64,000 nt of DNA from Gnetum montanum (GCA_015680685.1 MNCI01015721.1:203730-267729), one strand, 5' to 3'. Positions 23,925-35,962 are shown, counted from the stretch's first letter. The notes: a model not told the origin generated them from the sequence alone. Numbers and translations are program-made.

Positions 23925-24240
23925 ATGGTGATATCATAGCTATGATATCGGAGGACATACAATGTCCATATCTACGATGTTGGAGGACATATAATGTTGT
24001 ATCTATGATATATGATCTATGATATTACTCCTATAAAATAGTATATATAGTGTGGGGAGATAGCAAAACTTTTTATTTCTCATTTTCTACGAGGATAGAG
24101 TTTTTGCCATTTTTTCTTTCAAGTAGAGTTATGACATGCTAAATTCCAACACTCATAACCTAGCCCTCGTAGCTCTGATTTCCTAGATTCTCAAACCTTG
24201 TTGATCATGGAGCTCTCAACTTAGTTGTGGAAGGGTACTT
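23925..24240 (+). promoter_or_regulatory. Internal promoter upstream of the B aORF (GATATC array + TATA)
   Basis: GATATC, TATGATATC, TATGATAT and GGAGGACATA motifs repeat at 23930-24030, followed by 'tcctataaaatagtatatata' (24030-24050). A leader runs to the aORF ATG at 24612. The arrangement copies that of the B LTR, where the same motif class precedes 'ccctataaatatgac'. Function is inferred. Confidence 0.55.
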
Positions 24241-24611
24241 AGCATGATATCACTAAAATTTAAGCCAAGAAAAATTTTAATGTCTAGAAGATATTTTAAA
24301 GGGTAGGTGTAAGGAAATAATGAGAATAAGTATAAGGGAATAATGAGAATTCTATAACTTGTCAATTAAAATAAGGACAAAAACACTTAAAAAATCCTCT
24401 TAATGTACCAACTACGTTAGGCCATAACTAAGAATAAAATTAATAACTATGAAGGGGTATAACACCTTAATGGAAACCTTTTCAAAATTATTCTAACTTT
24501 GTAGTTATTATAAATTAAAAATGTGATCTATCCAAAGGAACAAGAAGGATTATGAATTAATAAGAACTAATGAAAATACTTTGATAATCCTTGATGCTTG
24601 ATTGATTGTAG

Positions 24612-27440
24612 ATGGCTCCAAAAGAAGAAGTAGAGGAAGGATCTTCATAGCCAGTAAGCAAAAGACCAAGAGGCCATGGAAGGGGCCGAATGGGGGAACA
24701 AACCTCATAGGAAGAGCATGTAGAGTAGGAGGCACAGTCTTTTAGCATCCATCAACAAACCTATGTCATAGAACAATCTACCCAGGTGGAGGCAAAAGTT
24801 CCACAAGCATTAGAGCAAGGACAACACCTCACATTGTCATTGGAATGCCTCTAGGCCATTCAAGAAAAATTGATTATGTCCATGGTTATTGTGGAGCTAA
24901 ATTTTGATCCATTTATGGAATTTTCTCTAGAAATAGTAAAGATGCAACTCCAAGCATCACCATTATGGCCTATAATCACAAGTAGTGAAGAATGGTACTT
25001 AGAAGAGACATACCAATTTTGGCACAATAAGTAGGCTAATGCAACTATCAAAATTGAAGGAATCTTAGTATCTTATTTTATAAAGGTAATTTTTGAAGCC
25101 CTTAATGTGCTAATGAAGGGTAAAGGTGGAATAACTCTCCACCAGATCTAACACTAATGCAAGGAAATTATGGTTGCATTGGGCATACAATAAAGAGAAC
25201 AAAGGTTATAGTGAGTTGACTGCAAAAGAAAAAAATCTATTTCAAGATTGGTACCTACTACCTATTCCCCACAAAGAGATTGAATAGAATATCAACTTAT
25301 GTGGCTAGAGGAAGCACCATTTTGATGGGGAAATGCAATGCAAACATCACCCATCTCTACTTCCTCAAGATTCAAAGGTAGTTTCTAGAGAAATAGGTAA
25401 GGAAGCTAACACTTCCATTCCCTTTCCTTTTCAATAAGCTATGCAAACAAGTTGGAATCCTATGGTACACTAATGATGTCCCTAGGAAAGCTTAGAATGC
25501 ATCATATGCAAAAATGCTCAAACTAGTGCCTTCAAAGGAAGATTAAGTGGAACAATTAGAAAGCACTGGGGGAGCTATAGGCACCATACTTACTGGTGGC
25601 ATTCTAGCTACTGCTTAGTAACAACAGGCTAGGCCTAGCAATTAACAATAGATTGAGAAATAGCAATAGCAACAATAACAAGAATAGTAGTAGCAAATTC
25701 TATTACCATCATAAGATTACATGCCTTCAATGAGTCATCTGTAATAGATTGCAAAGATTATTAGTTGGGGAACATGTGAAGAGGCCAATATTTACAAGGT
25801 CATAGATAATCCAATTAGATCCACTATTTTCATAGACCCTACCAGTGAACAATTCTCATTGTAGTTAGGAGGAGCTGATGCATGGTCATAATAGATATCA
25901 GGAAACATTGCATCATTCCAAGTGATGTTGGAAACAAGTGAAGAAGCCAGAGTTGTGGTAATGTAGCATCCAGATTTATAGAGAGCCATAGAAATGGTCA
26001 CAGATCACATTAAAGAATCTTTTAATTTCCTTGTTGTGTCGCTAGTTGATCTTTCTAGAGTCAGAGATGCTTAAATGTTAACTAGGACCTCAATGACTCC
26101 TCTAGATTACAAAGATATACTTGATAGACTACTGTAGATAGGCTAAATCATGCAAAATATATTTGATATCCCTAACAATATCACTACAGTCTAGTTTGAT
26201 CTGATAGCCACCAAGGGTAAGTTGATCATGGTTGAGACTAGGGCAAAGCATGTTGAGAATGAAGTCCATAGGTTACAAGAAGAGTTCATGATTCTAAGTG
26301 CAAAAGAAGAAGAAGAAGAAGAAGAAGATCCCACTTAATTTGTTACACCTAACCAACTAGATTAATTTAGAATCAAACATATTAATTGCCTCATTGACAA
26401 GCATCTGCAAATGGAAAAGGAGAAGGAGAAGGTAGTATGGGATGCTTTAGTAGTAGAAGCCTAAGTTTATACCCATGCCAAACCACTCACTACCTTATAA
26501 GAAGAGAATACATAGTTAGTTGCTAACAACACAAGACAATGTTGACCAATGTAGAAAAATAGAAAACTGTTCTAGAAGAAAGCATCCATCAATGAAGAGA
26601 ACAAGTCATAAGAGTTAACCAAGACATGAGCTACTTGGCTAGGGAGAACAGAACCCTCTCAATGGAGGAGGTATGCACAATAAGATAGAAATCTGTAATT
26701 GAAATAAGCATGTGGCAGAATGAAGCCAAGAAGCATGAAAGGTTGAAGAAACATTTTTGTGATTAAGTGGAGATGTATAAGTAGATCAATGAGAAGGAGA
26801 TCTAGATGGCAAAGGCCAAAATCAATTCTATCTTTGCATAGAATCTTGATTGGTAGCCAATCTTGGTCAACCTTGCTCATGTCCACCATGTGAAAACAAA
26901 GAACAAAGACTTGTAGATCAAAGATCTCATAGAATACATGGGGTTAGCTAATCTTCTTTATGCTAAGTTACCCATGTTGATAGTAGAAAGGTACAGAAAT
27001 GAGTTGGAACAACAAGTAGCAACCATGTATGCTTTATGTGAGAAGGAGTTTGCTAACAGAAAAGATGTACCATAGAAGTTACACATAGAAAACTCGAAAC
27101 TAGAAGTTGTTAAGGCTAGCTATCAGGGCCAAAAAGATGTTGCAAAAAACCTTGCCAAGAGAATGTTAGACTATTAAAAATTGTAGAAAATGACTAGAGC
27201 ATTTGAGGAAGAAAGGAGGTAGTTTGTGGCATGGTACATGAAAGAAAATTAGATGTTCTCATAGCTACCATGCCCATAGGACATGCCAACTCCATTAAAC
27301 ATTAGTTAATCAACATGGATAGTACATGATCCTAGAATGGAGGAGGAAAAGCTTCAAGCATTGCTTAATCAATACTAGTTTGAGAAGCTTGATAATAAAG
27401 GAAGGTAACTGATGGAGGAGCCACCACCACTGGGCATTTT
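24612..27440 (+). pseudogene. aORF of element B (plant transposon-protein-like), decayed
   Basis: ATG at 24612 in the context gtagATGGCTCC, as in A. Reads about 940 codons with many TAG stops. The N-terminus is Ser/Gln/Arg-rich. The core at about 24860-25540 has F-D-P-F-M-E-F, S-S-E-E-W-Y-L-E-E-T-Y-Q-F-W and, after a gap, A-R-K-L-W-L-x-W-A-Y and F-P-x-K-R-L-N-R-I-S-T-Y-V-A-R-G. A Gln-rich linker follows (about 25620-25700), then a long Lys/Glu coiled-coil-like part with a GAA microsatellite (26307-26328). Family assignment by eye; function unknown. The C-terminal part is duplicated in tandem at 27882. Confidence 0.6.
26307..26328. repeat. GAA trinucleotide microsatellite inside the B aORF
   Basis: About seven GAA units encoding Glu residues in the coiled-coil-like part. 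Absent at the matching place in A. Confidence 0.85.
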
Positions 27441-28382
27441 GGCTACATCGAGCTTCTTCAAGTTTTTTCTTGTTTCGTTATTGTGTCTAATAGTTGTATC
27501 TAAATTTTGTAAAACACCATTGTGACATTCAAAGTCATGTAAATAGTTTGTTAGTCATGTATAGTCAAATCTACCTCCAAATTTTGTAAGGAACTCTATT
27601 TTTATTTTGTTTTAACTCGAGGATGAGTTTCTAGTTGATCATGGGGGTATGAAGAAGTCAAATTTTGATACATAATGATGTTGCATCAATGATGTTGTTA
27701 ATATGATATCATAGTCCATGCTATGTCATCATTGATACGATATCTCAAGATGTGTGCAACCCTATAAATATGACACTTGGGCACATAATTCACTAACTTT
27801 TCATTCCAAACTCTACTAAAACTCTTGTAGTTTTATTCTATAGTGTTAGCAATAGAAGTGAATCTATTGCTATTCTATAGTATTGCTTAATCAATACTAG
27901 TTTGAGAAGCTTGATAATAAAGGAAGGTAACTGATGGAGGAGCCACCACCACTGGGCATTTTGGCTACATTGAGCTTCTTCAAGTTTGTTCTTGTTTTGT
28001 TAGTGTGTCTAATAGTTGTATCTAAATTTTGTAAAACACCATTGTGACATTCAAAGTCATGTAAATAGTTTGTTAGTCATGTATAGTCAAATCTACCTCC
28101 AAATTTTGTAAGGAACTCTATTTTTATTTTGTTTTAACTCAAGGATGAGTTTCTAGTCAATCATGGGGGTATGAAGAAAAATTTTGATACATAATGATGT
28201 TGCATCAATGATGTTGTTAATATGATATCATAGTCCATGCTATGTCATCATTGATACGATATCTCAAGATGTGTGCAACCCTATAAATATGACACTTGGG
28301 CACACAATTCACTAACTTTTCATTCCAAACTCTAATAAGACCTTGTAGTTTTATTCTATAGTGTTAGCAATAGAAGTGAATG
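27360..28382 (+). repeat. Tandem duplication (522-bp period) across the aORF end, polypurine tract and LTR start of B
   Basis: 27360-27863 recurs at 27882-28382 nearly unchanged (a few transitions and a 4-base gap), with 18 bases between the copies. Each copy holds the aORF C-terminus, the polypurine tract (27643-27649 and 28165-28171) and the first about 210 bp of the LTR. Only the second continues into a complete LTR. Confidence 0.9.
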
Positions 28383-29018
28383 CCCATAGTATGATGTATA
28401 GTATTTCTGAGTGCAATTTATGAATGGAAATTAATATTGAGACTACTTCACATCATTGTAGCATTCCCTTAGTTTACTTTTTGTTCACTTAGCATAATGT
28501 TTACTGTTTTCCTAGTTTGATGTTTTACTTTTCTAAGTGGTTTATTTTTAATATTAATAGTACAAAAAATGGGAACAACTAATTTCGAGTACTTAAGTGT
28601 AATCGTTTGATAAGCCCAGTAGTGCTATTACTTAGTATGCCTAGTAGCATAATGCTTGGTAACCTAGTAATGGTCACATGAAGTCCAAGGTGTGTATAGA
28701 AAATTAGGACTAGATACTCATCACCTTAGGCTAGAGTATATTGACTTACTTGTAGTTACTAAGACTTAGATTAAATTTTATTCTTAATTATGTTTATTGC
28801 TAGGAGTAAAATGGGCTTAATAGCATCAACTATTATATGCCTCATGGTGAGCTAAGCCATACACTTGTACTTCACTAGCTTCATGTGGGAAGACAATAGT
28901 CTTGAACTTAACTCAATTACTAGCATATCAACATTGTTTATCTATGGATTATGATTGGGTCACATGTGAACACTCTTGACTTGTATGGTTGGATGTTGGA
29001 TTACTCCATTGCTCATCA
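28172..29018 (+). mobile_element. Element B 3' LTR
   Basis: 847 bp from TGAAGAAA to CTCATCA, directly after the second polypurine tract copy, homologous along its length to the 5' LTR at 5112-5993. TATA in 'ccctataaatatgac' (28280-28294). A first, partial LTR start sits at 27650-27863 through the local duplication. Confidence 0.88.
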
Positions 29019-29190
29019 CTCACTTAGAGTTAAACCATACGCTTGCATCACCAACTCAAAGTGGGAAGATAATGATCTCAATTATCAACTTTTGACATAC
29101 TTACATTGTCTATTCACGGATTATGATTTGGTTGCATGTGTGCACTCATGACTTGTAAGGTAGAGTGTTGGGATACCAAGCCACTCATCA
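29019..29190 (+). mobile_element. Element A 3' LTR, right part (continuation of 4386-5111)
   Basis: After B's LTR the sequence resumes A's LTR: 'gtgggaagataatgatctcaa', 'cattgtctattcacggatta' and 'cactcatgacttgta' match the last 170 bp of the B LTR type. It ends CTCATCA at 29184-29190. Confidence 0.82.
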
Positions 29191-30014
29191 ATCATGTTTT
29201 GATTTACTGCATTAATACAATAATGTTGACACATCAACATGGACGTACGGTCATCTATGTTGATGCATAGGCAATAAATGCCTATGTAAATGCATGCAAC
29301 AAATGCATTTATGATATTTTCTGATAGATAGTATAGCAAAGTTCTTGCAATTTATTTCTATAGGACTTAGAATTGTTAGCAAGTATCCATAGTGTTGTGT
29401 GAAGTAGTTGTCCAAAGTTTTTATTCAAGTGCTATGTACCTAGATGCATTGCATAATGGCAATAAAGATCAAGAATATTTGCTTCATTTCAACACTTTAA
29501 CATAGCTTAAGTTATATCTTTGATTCCAATATAATTTATTAATGCACTTAGCATAATGTTTACCTTTCCACACATTTTAATTACTTATCAAAATGAGTAC
29601 ATACTTTTTTGGTAATCCCAATGGCATTATTACTTGGTCTCACTTGGTAGCATAATGCTTAATATTCCTAGCAGTGGACACATGCGTTCAAGACATATAC
29701 AACAAACTAGCATTAAACACTTATCACTTTAGGTTAGACTATAACCTCAGTTTCACAATTAGATTATCTTAGATTATATTAATATTTTAATAAAATTTTA
29801 AATATGGGTTTGACCACATCAACATCATATGCCTTAGTCACACTTAACCATACATACTACGCCACACAAGTATGATTGCAAAGATAACAGCTAGCGATCA
29901 ATAGTCTAGTTATCTATATACCCACACTAGTCTAGTTTAGGAAATTTGACTAAGTTATGTATGAATGCTTGTGATCTATATGGTTGGGTATAGGGTAGAC
30001 TCCGTTGCTCATTA
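29191..30014 (+). mobile_element. LTR D, same family, old
   Basis: Order of landmarks as in the other LTRs: repeated TGCAT/GCCTATG motifs (29240-29310), 'tttttattcaag' near 29420, 'gcaataaagatcaagaata' near 29458, 'ttggtaatcccaatgg' near 29610, 'tatggttgggta' near 29980 and a CTCATTA end at 30008-30014. The exact start is uncertain: it lies at or close to the end of A, so A may have landed near the beginning of D. What follows (attgggaagattaatatg) resembles a ruined primer site. Confidence 0.6.
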
Positions 30015-30715
30015 ATTGGGAAGATTAATATGTAATTGGTTGAATGTAAGTCTTTCTACCTGTTTATAGTATTAATTCATTTCTATCATTAAAAATATTA
30101 ATCTCAAGCAAAGATAATCTTGGAAAATCAAATGGTGTGAAAAAAAGATTCCATATGCTTAATCGGACTAAGAAGACTAACAATTTATTTTTTAGCTTTA
30201 AGAACAATCAATAAAAATTTAAATAGCTCGACAAAACATGCAACTTTAGAATATTCTTTAGAATGAATATCAAAATCTAGAGTCCACTTATGAATGGTCA
30301 ACATTACATGTTTATGTATAAAAGATCCTATATATAGAGCATGCTGCACCATTGAAGCATTGCTACATCATAGAAAAAATAAGAACAATGCTTGGTATGA
30401 ATGTCATGTTTTAATATTACATCATTTAACTAAGAAGAAAAACTTCGATTACAAGGAAGATAACCCAAACTTTGAATGAACACATATCATGATGTAAGAT
30501 CAACTACAAATGACTTGTACACATTATTAGGTAGAAAAAAATCAAGTGTCTTAGTTGTGTTAACATCACTAGAAGAAGGCATCTCAAACTTATGCTTAAC
30601 AGCTTGTACATCTACATTCTTAGAATCAATAGAAATTTTCACTTTGATAGAAGAAGTAGAATTTTTTTCATTTGATTCTAATCACCACACCCTCTCTCTA
30701 AGTTTTTTGGAACTC
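30015..30715. other. AT-rich stretch without supported genes
   Basis: Short ORFs at 30294-30479 and 30476-30730 have no family resemblance. Possibly the decayed interior of element D. Confidence 0.5.
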
Positions 30716-30910
30716 AAAATATTTTTTTAACAATATTTACCTCCAAGACATATAGTTAAATTAGAACTTTATAACTTAGTATTGTCCACAAGAATTAAAT
30801 CCAAAACTTACAGTTACTAAATTAAGTGTCTTACCACTAAGATAATAAATCATTGTTATCTACTTCTAATTTTAACAACCATCCCCTCCTTCCAAGTTTT
30901 CATACTTTTT
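30716..30910 (-). repeat. tRNA-like repeat X1 (SINE-like)
   Basis: Read on the minus strand it holds an A-box-like string (tatcttagtggtaag, 30830-30844) and, about 28 bases on, a B-box-like string (ggatttaattc, 30792-30802), the layout of a tRNA-derived pol III promoter. It matches 31001-31192 over its length. A partial third copy of one end lies at 30672-30711. Confidence 0.5.
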
Positions 30911-31000
30911 TCTTGTTGGTGGGAGGATGTGTGAAGTGGGGGTTTGAGATGGGGTGATGGGGATGGTTGGTGGGGTTGAGAGGTTGGTTAGAATTGGAAA

Positions 31001-31192
31001 CATTTTTTGTAATGATATTTACTTGAAAGATATATAGTCAAATTAGGACTTATAACTTAGTATTACTTACTAGAATTAAACCCATAACTTATAGTTACTA
31101 AATTAAGAGTCTTATTACTAGGCTAACAAGTCATTATTATCTAGTTTTGATTTTGATAACTACTCCCTTCCCTTAAGTTCTTATCTCAAAAG
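31001..31192 (-). repeat. tRNA-like repeat X2 (SINE-like)
   Basis: Second copy of X1. On the minus strand, A-box-like tagcctagtaataag (31111-31125) and B-box-like gggtttaattc (31073-31083). Between X1 and X2 lies a G-rich strip (30920-30985). Confidence 0.5.
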
Positions 31193-31194
31193 CT

Positions 31195-31260
31195 AATGAG
31201 GATATACCTCAACTGGTAAGCATATTTCTTTTTTTGTAATATGTTATCTATTTAAGTTAT
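31195..31260 (+). repeat. Possible tRNA-derived SINE head
   Basis: The string tacctcaactggtaag (31205-31220) has the form of a tRNA A box with its usual upstream GAGGATAT start. No B box follows at the proper distance, so this is a fragment at best. Confidence 0.3.
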
Positions 31261-31837
31261 GGTTAAGGCATTGTTTGGTTAAATTTTACTTAAACTAAAA
31301 TTTTAATATTTCCCTAAATCGTTTAGATACATTGAGCAGTAGAAATGAATATTTTATGGGCTCTAAAAGCATAATTAAGCAAGCTTCTTTGGATAATAGA
31401 TCCTATGAATCTTAAAATGCAATAAAGCTTTAGATTTAATTTGAGTTTTATTTTCATTAAGAAAATCATCAATCATTATGGGTAATGTATAAAACAATCA
31501 ACCAAATTTGTGACTGTAATATCCTACTTATGTTCAATATATAAATTTTACCAATTGATGAGTAGTGAGTATGTCTAATGCCTAAACATATAGTCTACAA
31601 GCATCATGGTAGATCATGTTTCAATCTTTGGATGGGATATGTTCAACATCTAGTGTAATCACATTAGATTGCATGCCACTATCTTCTTAATTTCACTCAT
31701 AGTGACCTTTGATCATATGGTTAAGTGTAACCAAGATGTATGATGATGATATTATGTCAATCACGACTAATAATTATTAAAAAGTACTAAAAATATATAT
31801 TATTTAAAAATAGTAAATTAACCAAAGTTATAAATAA

Positions 31838-32003
31838 ACCAAAATCTAGCTTAAGGTCATGGGTTCGATTCTATTAGGCAGCACCAAGATATAAACTTCT
31901 ATAAATCTTGAGATGTGCCTATGTTTCACTTATTTAGGGTTCCAACATCACCCCTCCAACATTTCCCCTCCAAAGCCCTCTCCACCAAAATCTAGCTTAA
32001 GGT
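31838..32003 (+). mobile_element. Short insertion with a 20-bp target-site duplication (SINE-like, 5'-truncated)
   Basis: The 20 bases at 31838-31857 recur exactly at 31984-32003. Between them lie 126 bases beginning with 'catgggttcgattcta', which contains a good B box (ggttcgattc, 31861-31870). A long exact duplication is typical of LINE-mobilised copies. No A box and no poly-A tail are seen, so SINE origin is likely but not proven. Confidence 0.6.
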
Positions 32004-32580
32004 GATAAATGTTTTCTCCATCAACCTTCCAATGCTTTCTTTGATTTACAAGTTAACTAACTTCTAAACATACCAAGCTAGCCAACTATTAGGATTACCA
32101 TGTAATTTATGGTTAATGTTCAAGGTCTCAACACGCTTATTATACTATTATTAAGGCAAAGTAAATGTAAATGAAAACATCTTAAAATTAACTATTTAAT
32201 TGTATTAAGGTAACATGTAGAGAAGTAAATCTATTCTAAGTCAAAGTACTACCATGTGAAAGAATTAATCTTGGTATTTATTGTTGTTCATGGGTACACA
32301 TAGACATAACTACTCAAATAAAAACTCTATACAACCAATTAATCCTAATTTGTATTATTATTTGAGTGGAATCCTTTCCCTTTTGAATTTATGCCATTGG
32401 TTGCACACCTTCTACTTCATAGAATTCTATGATATGTTTTGCCACAATGTGTTGATTGGCCTTCTTAAGCTAAGTTTTGAGCTCCACTACTTCATATTTT
32501 ACTTCATGAGATCTAGCTAATAAATTTGCTTTAAAGTTTCTATAATTATAACCTTTAATTTACTTATGGGAAAAGCAACT
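32004..32580. other. AT-rich stretch, nothing recognised
   Basis: Holds one 79-codon plus-strand ORF (32281-32520) with no resemblance to a known family. Confidence 0.5.
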
Positions 32581-32584
32581 TAGA

Positions 32585-34200
32585 CTATAATGTAAAGACA
32601 TCTTTTAGAATATCAAATGTTTTAGAAAGGATTTTTCCTGTAGTCATAACTTCTTGATGAATTTCCTCATGTTGTGTTAGACTTAGATGTGCATGTGCAT
32701 CTGTTGCTTCTATTGGTTGATCTATTGCCCATCCCATGCTAGTAGATGAGGTAATATCTTGTTTAGGTTCAAGATCAATGGTGGGCATAACAAGTATATT
32801 TAATTCATTATTTAAGATGTCAACCACTGCCTCAATTGGAATTATTTAGAATGTTAGCTAGCACCTCTATTGTCTTCTCTTACCCTTCATGTGGAGAAAC
32901 CACCATAGTTGTAGTAGTTCCTTCCTCATGCATCACTTGAAACGATGTTGCTTGAGCTAAGATCTAAGGCCAAGCCTCTAGAAAATGCAAGGACACCACC
33001 CTTATGATGGGATCCATGTTGGCCTACTTGGGTGTCCCTATATAGGTGGATTGAAGTCTAGAGAGTTCTTGATCCTAGTTGAATGATTATCCTTAGCTAA
33101 ATTCAAGCATTTTTCTGGGGTATACATTGGAAGTGCCAATGGGTTCTTGAGTACTAGGCCCTACTTCATTTATGGAAATCATAGCTAGTGTCACTAACTC
33201 TTATGTTGTTGTTACAAGTGGATTCATGAGTGCTAGGGTCTATTATTACTACTCTTCTTCTTCACTTCTTCCTTTTCTTCTTTTGGTGACATTACATTAT
33301 AGGTGATGAGTGATTTCATTAATTTAGCATATGATATGCTACCTACCCTCTACTTGATATCATTTCCATACCTTGCAATTCTTGCTCATGCATAGAGCTT
33401 CTAGATGAGACAAGGAAATGTGTATGCTTTCTTTACTATGCTATTCTTGAATAAGAGGCATTCAAGATCTATGTGCAATAGGTATGGTATATTAGCATTT
33501 ATAGTACCCTTTAATGCAACTATTTTGCTTTCTCAGAAAGAAGAAATAATACTAGTCCTAACTAAAGAAGTTAAGTGATAGTTGTAGATCTTGAAAATCA
33601 CCTTGTTTAATTCCACTTCCCAACTTTCTTAACAGCTTCATCTTTATGTCAAAAAATGATTAGACCATTGCCTATCTATCTTTTTCTCTAAGAAGGTGTA
33701 GGATGTCCTTTATTTATGTGCCCTTATTAGGAAATCCCATCACCTGGACAATTGTGTCAATGATATAGTAAATACTGATTTTCCCTATCTTTGTCATGTT
33801 GTCCTTTTGCTTATTTTTCTAGAAGATGTATATTTCCCCAACATACCATTTAACACTTTTAGTCAATAGCAACCACATGGGTGATTTGAATATGATAGTC
33901 TAGTTCCCTCTAAGAACTACTTAAAGAATCATTCAAAGTTCATTTACATGTGTAGTTCATGCAATACTCACTCTTTCCCAACCCAACCAACATCTAGTTT
34001 GTAAGAGTAAGCTCAAGACATTGAGCTTAAAGGGTTCTAATTGCTAAGGCCTATGATGTTTCTTTTGGTAGAATCTCATGAACTAATTCAACCACTTCCT
34101 CAACCTCATTCTCTTGTGTCTATGATTGCTTAGGTTTAATCCATAGATGTTTTTTTCCATCCTCTCCTTGGTTCATTCATCTCCATCTCATGTTCTTTCT
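32585..34200 (-). pseudogene. aORF fragment G (antisense to elements A and B)
   Basis: On the minus strand, W-Y-V-G-E-I-Y-I-F followed by I-G-K-I-S-I-Y-Y-I-I-D-T-I-V-Q-V-M-G-F-P-N (about 33870-33720) matches the aORF core of A (W-Y-F-G-E-V-Y-Q-F, then I-K-G-V-L-V-P-Y-S-I-E-A-I-V-K-A-L-N-I-P-N). The rest is a Ser/Thr/Gln-rich tail to about 32585. Stops are many. No LTR, polypurine tract or pol is seen next to it, so the parent element is otherwise lost or cut up. Confidence 0.5.
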
Positions 34201-35159
34201 TTGGTGCAATCTTTAAAAAATTACATACCCATGATTAAAAATAAATTTCAAATAATTTCTAAATTAATATTTATATTGTTGATGGCATCTCAAAACATTG
34301 AAATTGAACTATTTTACCTTAATTCTTAAAATTTGTGTTGTAGAAAAATTTTAAAAATGTTAAATTTCTTCTCCCTCATGACTATTCATAACTTTTGGTG
34401 CACAAGGATTCAAGAATAAAGAGAAACAAGCTTAAAATGAAGAAGATATTGTGAGATGAAGGCTTTGAAGATTCTTTGGCAAATAAATTCCCTAAGTGGC
34501 AAATAGAAGGAAGAAAATATAAGGGGTATGCTAGTATCTATAGGTTTTTCTAATACATATACATTATATGTATTAATGCATGGTTCGACTACACTTTTCA
34601 GTATTGACTTTGCAAAAATTGAAATTTATGAAAGGTTTAAAACATTTCTAATTCTTCCTAGACTTTCCAAGATGAGTCAAAAGATTGATTATGGCCTAGA
34701 ATTTTAAATCAAACAAGTTTTTGATCAGTTTGTTAATGTTTTGAATGCTTTTGGAAGGTTAACAATGAGGGCAAAGTGATAAATTTATACAAAAAAAAAA
34801 AAAAGATTGATGACCAATATAGTATTCTCATGGTTCATGACTAAATTTAGCAAAAGCTACTTAAGTGGATCTTCCCCATAACTAGCTCTTATCCTTGTTA
34901 CCATTGAATAGCTGCCAGGTACACTCTAAGATATATAGCCAACCTAATATATTAGAAGAATTATAAAGGAATATAATAATGCCTCAAGTATGACTCAAAC
35001 TAGGAGCTAACCAAGCCACCCATCATTGGCATATAGTTAGTTAATTAATTAAAATATTATTTTATGTCACTAGCTAGAAAAATGTCTTCAAACATAGGTC
35101 ACATTCCATTCTAGTTACATGCTATGATTAGTTACAAGAAATTCTTTTATTCTTGGTAG
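34201..35159. other. AT-rich stretch, possibly the promoter side of fragment G
   Basis: No coding region is supported. An inverted AT motif (atacatatacattatatgtat, 34554-34574) and a 14-base A-run (about 34792-34805) are the only landmarks. Confidence 0.45.
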
Positions 35160-35164
35160 AGGTT

Positions 35165-35962
35165 TGATGAGTCATAAATTTGCTAACAGTCATGATATCG
35201 CACCCATGATATTGCACCCGTGATATTGCATCCGCGAAATCCGCGGCCTATCTCCTCATCTATAAATAAGAGGGAGATAGATGAATAGATCATTAGTTTT
35301 TTTAGTCAGTTCTTAGTTAAGTTTTCATTTTCTCTCTTTCAACCCTTTTCCTCTCCGTGTATGCCCACAGTGTGGTGATTGTAATTGTACGACGTCCTTT
35401 ATTCAAGTGTAACGTACTTGGACATGCACATGAATGGCAATAAAGATCGAGATCACTTCATCATTGCAACATTCACTTAGATTAATTATTTATTTACTTG
35501 TTATTTACTACTTTCCTAATTAATCTCTCTCACCGTTAAATTCCTATTAAATGTGGAATGAGTATGACTTGATTACGAGCATTTAAGTGTGACTACTTGG
35601 TAACCTAGTAGCATACCTAGGATCTGCACTTGGTAATCCCAATGGTAGTCATGCACGATGTCTAAGATGTGTACGGATAATTCGCACTTAGGCTAGTTTA
35701 GATTCTCTCACACTCTCTCTCCTAGATTAGTGAATATTACTTTCCATTGCCTTCAAGACTAGCAGCGTTAGATTAGAAACCACATCATACACCTCACTCT
35801 AGACTAAACCATACATGACAAAGCTAATACTAGACAACGAACTGCGACCTAGGGCTAACTATCTAGATGCCACAACTAGTCTGTCTGCGGAGTTTGACCG
35901 AATCGTGCGTGTAACGCTCGTATTCGTATGGTTGAGTGTAGGGGGTACCTCGCCACTCATCA
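35165..35962 (+). mobile_element. Solo LTR of the Athila-like family
   Basis: 798 bp, TGATGAG...CTCATCA, with no internal sequence on either side. Flanked by AGGTT (35160-35164) and AGGTC (35963-35967), a five-base duplication with one transition. GATATCGC/GATATTGC motifs repeat at 35193-35245 before TATA 'ctataaataagag' (35260-35272). Same subfamily as the LTR at 63887. Formed by recombination between the two LTRs of a full element (inference). Confidence 0.88.

Noticed and set aside
30792-30844. A true tRNA gene on the minus strand
   Set aside because: Only A- and B-box-like strings are present. No acceptor-stem pairing or anticodon arm can be drawn, and the unit is repeated with flanks like a SINE.
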